8,174 nt of DNA from an uncultured Actinotalea sp. Lineage in GTDB: Bacteria > Actinomycetota > Actinomycetes > Actinomycetales > Cellulomonadaceae. The notes under the pieces were generated by a model. It saw nothing but the letters and a program-made list of their open reading frames with translations. It did not search any database and was not told the origin of the DNA. The first letter of the stretch is position 1, and every line of letters begins with the position of its first letter. The position numbers were made by a program, and so were the translations under genes. The stretch is from the NCBI RefSeq assembly GCF_946885855.1, contig NZ_CAMPHH010000152.1:1-8174 (forward strand), read 5' to 3'. This document shows positions 5,859 to 8,174 of this stretch, one piece after another.

Positions 5859-6861
5859 CTTTGGCTCTCCCGACTCGCCTTCGGCGAGGGAGCCGCGACT
5901 CGTCAGGGTCATGGGGCCACGGCGCGCGTCGGCACGCGGGGCCGCACGAGCTCAGCCGTCCGGGCCAGCCGCGTGACCGCAGCGCGGCGGCGACCTGCTC
6001 GGCCGTCCGGCACGGGTGGACCGCGACATGGGACCAGCGGTAGCGCAGGGTGAGGTCGCCTCGTTCGACGAGGACCGCGTTGTCCCGCCACGTGTCGTCG
6101 TCGGTCCGACCGAAAGGGTGCGCCAGCCGGCCGTCGAGCTCGACGCGAACCCAGCACGCGGGGTAGAGGCAGTCGGCACGGATCCACCGCCCGTCCACCT
6201 TCTGCCGCTGCTGGAGCAGGCCGCGAGGCAGGCCGTGGGCGCCCTCGACATCCCGTCGGTAGCGGTGCTCCAGCGCCGACTCGACGCCGTCGGCCACGGA
6301 CGCGAGGAGGTCGACGACGAGGTCGCGACGTCGGACTCGTCGTCGGCGCGCGACGACGCGGAGGACGTCGTCGGGCCAGGTGCCATGCCGCACCGCCTCG
6401 CAGAGCCACGCGACGGCGTCGTCGTCCGAGCGGGCCTGGGACAGGAGGTCGAGGACGGTCTCCGGGCGGACCACCGTCGGCAGCCCACCCGTCACGGGCG
6501 GCATGGTCGCCCGGTGGTGCAGCAGCACACCGGGCGTGGGACTGACGCGCCGCGTCCGGGGCACCGAGACCTCGATCGGGCCGCCGCTGTCCCTTGCCCA
6601 CCCGAAGACGACGGCGGCCGACCGGTGGCTCACCGCTGCACTCGCACCGGCGTAGAGCACCGCGGCCCAGGCGCGGGTCGTCCACGAGACCGGCCCGGAG
6701 TGGGTGAGAAGGACGCCGCGATGGAGCCTTTGCCACCGCCCGCCGTCGACCTGACGTCTGATCCACGACGCGTCGGCGCCCCAGCCCAGGAGCTCCGCCG
6801 TCCGGACGACGCCGTGGCGATGCCGGGTTCTCGCGGCCACAGCAGCGGGTTCGAGGCGCAC
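5854..6861 (-). CDS. Orphan AbiEi-like winged-helix / DUF559 endonuclease-fold protein
   Basis: From the GTG at 6861 the protein has 335 residues. Residues about 6-55 resemble the winged-helix N-terminal domain of AbiEi-family (type IV antitoxin) proteins: a helix, VVRTAELL (18-25), a WIRRQVDGGRWQRLHRGVLL stretch (33-52). The middle (57-185) resembles the rest of this family. Residues about 190-295 look like DUF559, a very-short-patch-repair-like PD-(D/E)XK fold: Glu194 and Glu198 in a helix, Asp230 in IRAD, then VELDG (240-244) with Glu241, followed by a strand with Arg-Tyr-Arg-Trp (273-276). Candidate catalytic residues are therefore present. Cys306 and Cys310 form a CGPAC end that I associate with the family's usual C-terminus; about 25 further, very basic residues follow and seem extra. 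No AbiEii nucleotidyltransferase toxin gene is beside it, so an antitoxin role is doubtful. The gene is bracketed by four copies of a palindromic repeat. No clear Shine-Dalgarno is seen; the in-frame stop upstream is at 6949. Biological function is unknown. Confidence 0.75.
   Translation of the reverse strand: MRLEPAAVAARTRHRHGVVRTAELLGWGADASWIRRQVDGGRWQRLHRGVLLTHSGPVSWTTRAWAAVLYAGASAAVSHRSAAVVFGWARDSGGPIEVSVPRTRRVSPTPGVLLHHRATMPPVTGGLPTVVRPETVLDLLSQARSDDDAVAWLCEAVRHGTWPDDVLRVVARRRRVRRRDLVVDLLASVADGVESALEHRYRRDVEGAHGLPRGLLQQRQKVDGRWIRADCLYPACWVRVELDGRLAHPFGRTDDDTWRDNAVLVERGDLTLRYRWSHVAVHPCRTAEQVAAALRSRGWPGRLSSCGPACRRAPWPHDPDESRLPRRRRVGRAKG
5863..5894 (-). other. UUCG-loop hairpin inside the 3' end of the AbiEi/DUF559 gene
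   Basis: CTCGCC (5874-5879) and GGCGAG (5883-5888) form a perfect stem, whose + strand RNA would close on a C(UUCG)G tetraloop. GGCTC-T-CCC (5863-5871) and GGGAGCC (5888-5894) add outer pairing with a bulge. It lies seven bases before the stop codon, in the stretch encoding the extra basic tail. This is the kind of structure expected after a gene rather than inside it. Confidence 0.55.
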
Positions 6862-6973
6862 GACCGCAGAGTGGCGCGGGGCGACGACCGCGGTGGTCCC
6901 GACCGTCGCTCCCTGTGGACGAGGCAGCTCCCGCGGACGTGTGTGGGGTCACGTCCGCTTCGTGCACCCCAAC

Positions 6974-7014
6974 GGTGAGTGTTCGAGCCGATATCCGACC
7001 TCAACCCTTACACC
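6974..7014. repeat. Palindromic repeat R3 (inverted copy)
   Basis: Read on the minus strand, this copy begins GGTG, carries a two-base TA insertion, continues AGGGTTGAGGTCGG, has the centre GATATC and ends CTCACC. Apart from the insertion it matches R4 at 33 of 39 positions, in the opposite orientation. It lies 112 bases upstream of the GTG start of the AbiEi/DUF559 gene. Confidence 0.8.
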
Positions 7015-7044
7015 GGCCCGGACGGCGGGCGGCAACCGTGTTGC

Positions 7045-7083
7045 GGTGAGGGTTGAGGTCGGTATTCGGCTCGAAGTCTCACG
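7045..7083. repeat. Palindromic repeat R4
   Basis: It starts GGTGAGGGTTGAGG, has the centre TCGGTATTCGGCTC and ends TCTCACG. Its own arms pair imperfectly (GTGAG/CTCAC outside, CGG/TCG-type pairs near the centre). It is in the same orientation as R1 and R2 and inverted relative to R3, from which it is separated by a 30-bp GC-rich spacer. Confidence 0.8.
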
Positions 7084-7106
7084 ATCCTGTGTTGGGCTCC
7101 GGAGAC

Positions 7107-7143
7107 GGTGAAGGGCCCGACGCTGCGCGCCGGACCCTTCACC
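7107..7143. terminator. Hairpin with GGTGAAGGG / CCCTTCACC arms
   Basis: The nine-base arms (7107-7115, 7135-7143) pair perfectly. After one C/A mismatch, CCG (7117-7119) pairs with CGG (7131-7133), leaving an 11-base loop. It could be a second terminator behind ino1. Its ends (GGTGAAGG, TTCACC) echo the R1-R4 family, R2 most, but it lacks the TATYCG centre, so I do not count it as a copy. Confidence 0.5.
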
Positions 7144-7208
7144 TACGACTCGCTCCGCGTCAGCGCTCGGTTTCCTCGCTCGCGCTGAGCCTGCACTCCC
7201 CGACGGCC

Positions 7209-7240
7209 GAGGCCGCCGACGCTGACGCGCCGACGGCCTC
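7209..7240 (-). terminator. Terminator of ino1
   Basis: On the minus strand a 14-bp stem, GAGGCCGTCGGCGC against GCGTCGGCGGCCTC with two G-U wobbles, closes a GTCA loop. It begins 20 bases after the ino1 stop codon. There is no U-tract, which is normal for high-GC actinobacteria. Position and strength make this a confident call. Confidence 0.75.
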
Positions 7241-7260
7241 AACCTCTGCTGCGTTCCGGC

Positions 7261-8174
7261 TCAGCGCTCGATGTCACCGGCGATGAAGGCCTCGAGCTGT
7301 GCCCGACCCTTCGTGTCCTCCATCTGCACCGGCGGCGACTTCATGAAGTACGTCGACGCGGAGATGATCGGACCACCGACGCCACGGTCCTTGGCGATCT
7401 TCGCCGCGCGCAGGGCGTCGATGATGATGCCGGCCGAGTTGGGCGAGTCCCAGACCTCGAGCTTGTACTCGAGGTTCAGGGGCACCTCGCCGAACGCGCG
7501 GCCCTCGAGGCGCACGTACGCCCACTTGCGGTCGTCGAGCCACGCGACGTAGTCCGACGGGCCGATGTGGACGTTGCGGTCCTCCTTCTTGTTGGCCAGC
7601 GAGCCCTCGAGGTTCGAGGTCACGGCCTGCGTCTTGGAGACCTTCTTCGACTCCAGGCGCTCGCGCTCGAGCATGTTCTTGAAGTCCATGTTGCCGCCGA
7701 CGTTGAGCTGGTACGTGCGGTCCAGCGCGACGCCGCGGTCCTCGAAGAGCTTCGCGAGCACGCGGTGCGTGATCGTGGCGCCGACCTGGGACTTGATGTC
7801 GTCACCGACGATCGGCACGCCGGCCGCCTCGAACTTCGCGGCCCACTCGGGGTCGGACGCGATGAACACCGGCAGGGCGTTGACGAAGGCGACGCCCGCG
7901 TCGATCGCGCACTGCGCGTAGAACTTCGCGGCGTCCTCCGAGCCCACGGGCAGGTAGCAGACGAGGACGTCGACCTGCGCCTCCTTGAGGGCCGCGACGA
8001 CGTCGACCGCCTCGGCGTCCGACTCCTCGATCGTCTGGGAGTAGTACTTCCCCAGGCCGTCGAGCGTCGGGCCGCGCTGCACGGTCACGCCGAGCGGCGG
8101 GACGTCAGCGATCTTGATCGTGTTGTTCTCGCTGGCGACGATCGCCTCGGAGAGGTCGAAGCCGACCTTCTTCG
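7261..8174 (-). CDS. ino1: Inositol-3-phosphate synthase (5' end outside window)
   Basis: The enzyme converts glucose 6-phosphate to 1D-myo-inositol 3-phosphate with bound NAD, the first step towards phosphatidylinositol, its mannosides and, in most actinomycetes, mycothiol. The visible 303 residues begin [20 protein letters not shown], read through the window edge; by comparison with M. tuberculosis Ino1 about 70 N-terminal residues, including the Rossmann glycine motif, are missing. Conserved stretches are [99 protein letters not shown] and [10 protein letters not shown]. Lysines of the DDIKSQ and SKKVSKTQ regions are expected active-site residues. The protein ends GDIER with TGA at 7261-7263. 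An internal GTG at 8088 opens a shorter frame but homology clearly continues upstream of it. A strong hairpin follows the stop, so this gene probably ends its transcript here. Confidence 0.97.
   Translation of the reverse strand, partial: KKVGFDLSEAIVASENNTIKIADVPPLGVTVQRGPTLDGLGKYYSQTIEESDAEAVDVVAALKEAQVDVLVCYLPVGSEDAAKFYAQCAIDAGVAFVNALPVFIASDPEWAAKFEAAGVPIVGDDIKSQVGATITHRVLAKLFEDRGVALDRTYQLNVGGNMDFKNMLERERLESKKVSKTQAVTSNLEGSLANKKEDRNVHIGPSDYVAWLDDRKWAYVRLEGRAFGEVPLNLEYKLEVWDSPNSAGIIIDALRAAKIAKDRGVGGPIISASTYFMKSPPVQMEDTKGRAQLEAFIAGDIER

Larger units (their letters stand above)
6862..7260. other. 399-bp intergenic region dense in hairpins
   Basis: There is no convincing gene between the start of the AbiEi/DUF559 gene and the end of ino1. 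Bases 6862-6973 should hold the promoter and leader of the AbiEi/DUF559 gene, but I find no clear -10 or -35 boxes. Then come repeats R3 and R4, a 9-bp-arm hairpin (7107-7143), a 7-bp inverted repeat TCAGCGC (7160-7166) / GCGCTGA (7182-7188), and the ino1 terminator (7209-7240). Short open frames here translate to Arg/Pro-rich sequence typical of non-coding GC-rich DNA. Confidence 0.7.

Noticed and set aside
5685..5912. Possible 75-residue gene (ATG at 5912) overlapping the AbiEi/DUF559 3' end and repeats R1/R2
   Set aside because: Its codons run straight through the palindromic repeats and a hairpin, it shows no recognised motif, and no good ribosome-binding site precedes it.
5854..6861. Complete AbiE type IV toxin-antitoxin system
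   Set aside because: The AbiEii nucleotidyltransferase toxin is not encoded on either side; the protein also carries its own endonuclease-fold domain.
5760..7083. CRISPR array
   Set aside because: Only four diverged copies occur, in mixed orientation, with unequal spacing and a gene of about 1 kb between the pairs; there are no cas genes.
5760..7083. Insertion sequence with terminal inverted repeats
   Set aside because: No transposase-type DDE or HUH motifs are visible in the enclosed protein, the ends occur in pairs rather than singly, and I found no target-site duplication. A mobile unit of another kind remains possible.
7160..7270. Ten-base direct repeat TCAGCGCTCG at 7160-7169 and 7261-7270
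   Set aside because: It is short, GC-rich and not extended on either side, so chance is the simplest explanation.
7261..8088. Inositol-3-phosphate synthase starting at the GTG at 8088
   Set aside because: Strong homology ([20 protein letters not shown] and following) continues upstream in the same frame to the window edge, so the true start is outside.

Overview
The window is GC-rich (roughly 70% or more by eye), uses GTG as well as ATG starts and has strongly G/C-biased third codon positions. The proteins read as those of a high-GC actinomycete. From memory, the CCA-adding enzyme and inositol-3-phosphate synthase resemble the Mycobacterium tuberculosis proteins closely, and the overall style fits Micrococcales such as the Cellulomonas group. 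The genus is an inference.

Layout. A perfect 17-bp inverted repeat (1-35) precedes two rightward genes: the CCA-adding tRNA nucleotidyltransferase (51-1550) and a small T4-endonuclease-V-type pyrimidine-dimer glycosylase (1638-2111), with a hairpin between them. All other genes run leftward. In transcription order, right to left, they are: inositol-3-phosphate synthase (7261-8174, 5' end outside the window) with a strong terminator hairpin; an orphan AbiEi-like winged-helix plus DUF559 endonuclease-fold protein (5854-6861); an MFS transporter (4347-5675); and a PAS-like/LOV/GAF/PP2C (SpoIIE-type) phosphatase (2151-4280). The phosphatase converges on the glycosylase gene.

How the genes relate. 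cca and ino1 are housekeeping genes (tRNA 3'-end maturation; inositol for phosphatidylinositol and probably mycothiol). The LOV phosphatase has a complete flavin-binding site with photoactive Cys206, so it should couple blue light to dephosphorylation of an anti-sigma-factor-antagonist-type partner, which is not in this window. Its convergent neighbour repairs UV photoproducts, so two light-related genes lie end to end.

Most unusual feature. Four copies (R1-R4) of an imperfect, quasi-palindromic element of about 39 bp bracket the AbiEi/DUF559 gene: two after its end (5760-5798, 5820-5858) and two before its start (6974-7014, 7045-7083). The stop codon of the gene lies inside R2, and R3 and R4 are inverted copies of each other. 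This may be a self-contained unit of protein plus cognate palindromes, comparable in layout to REP/RAYT units or to an autoregulated AbiEi operator set. The link between protein and repeats is inference.
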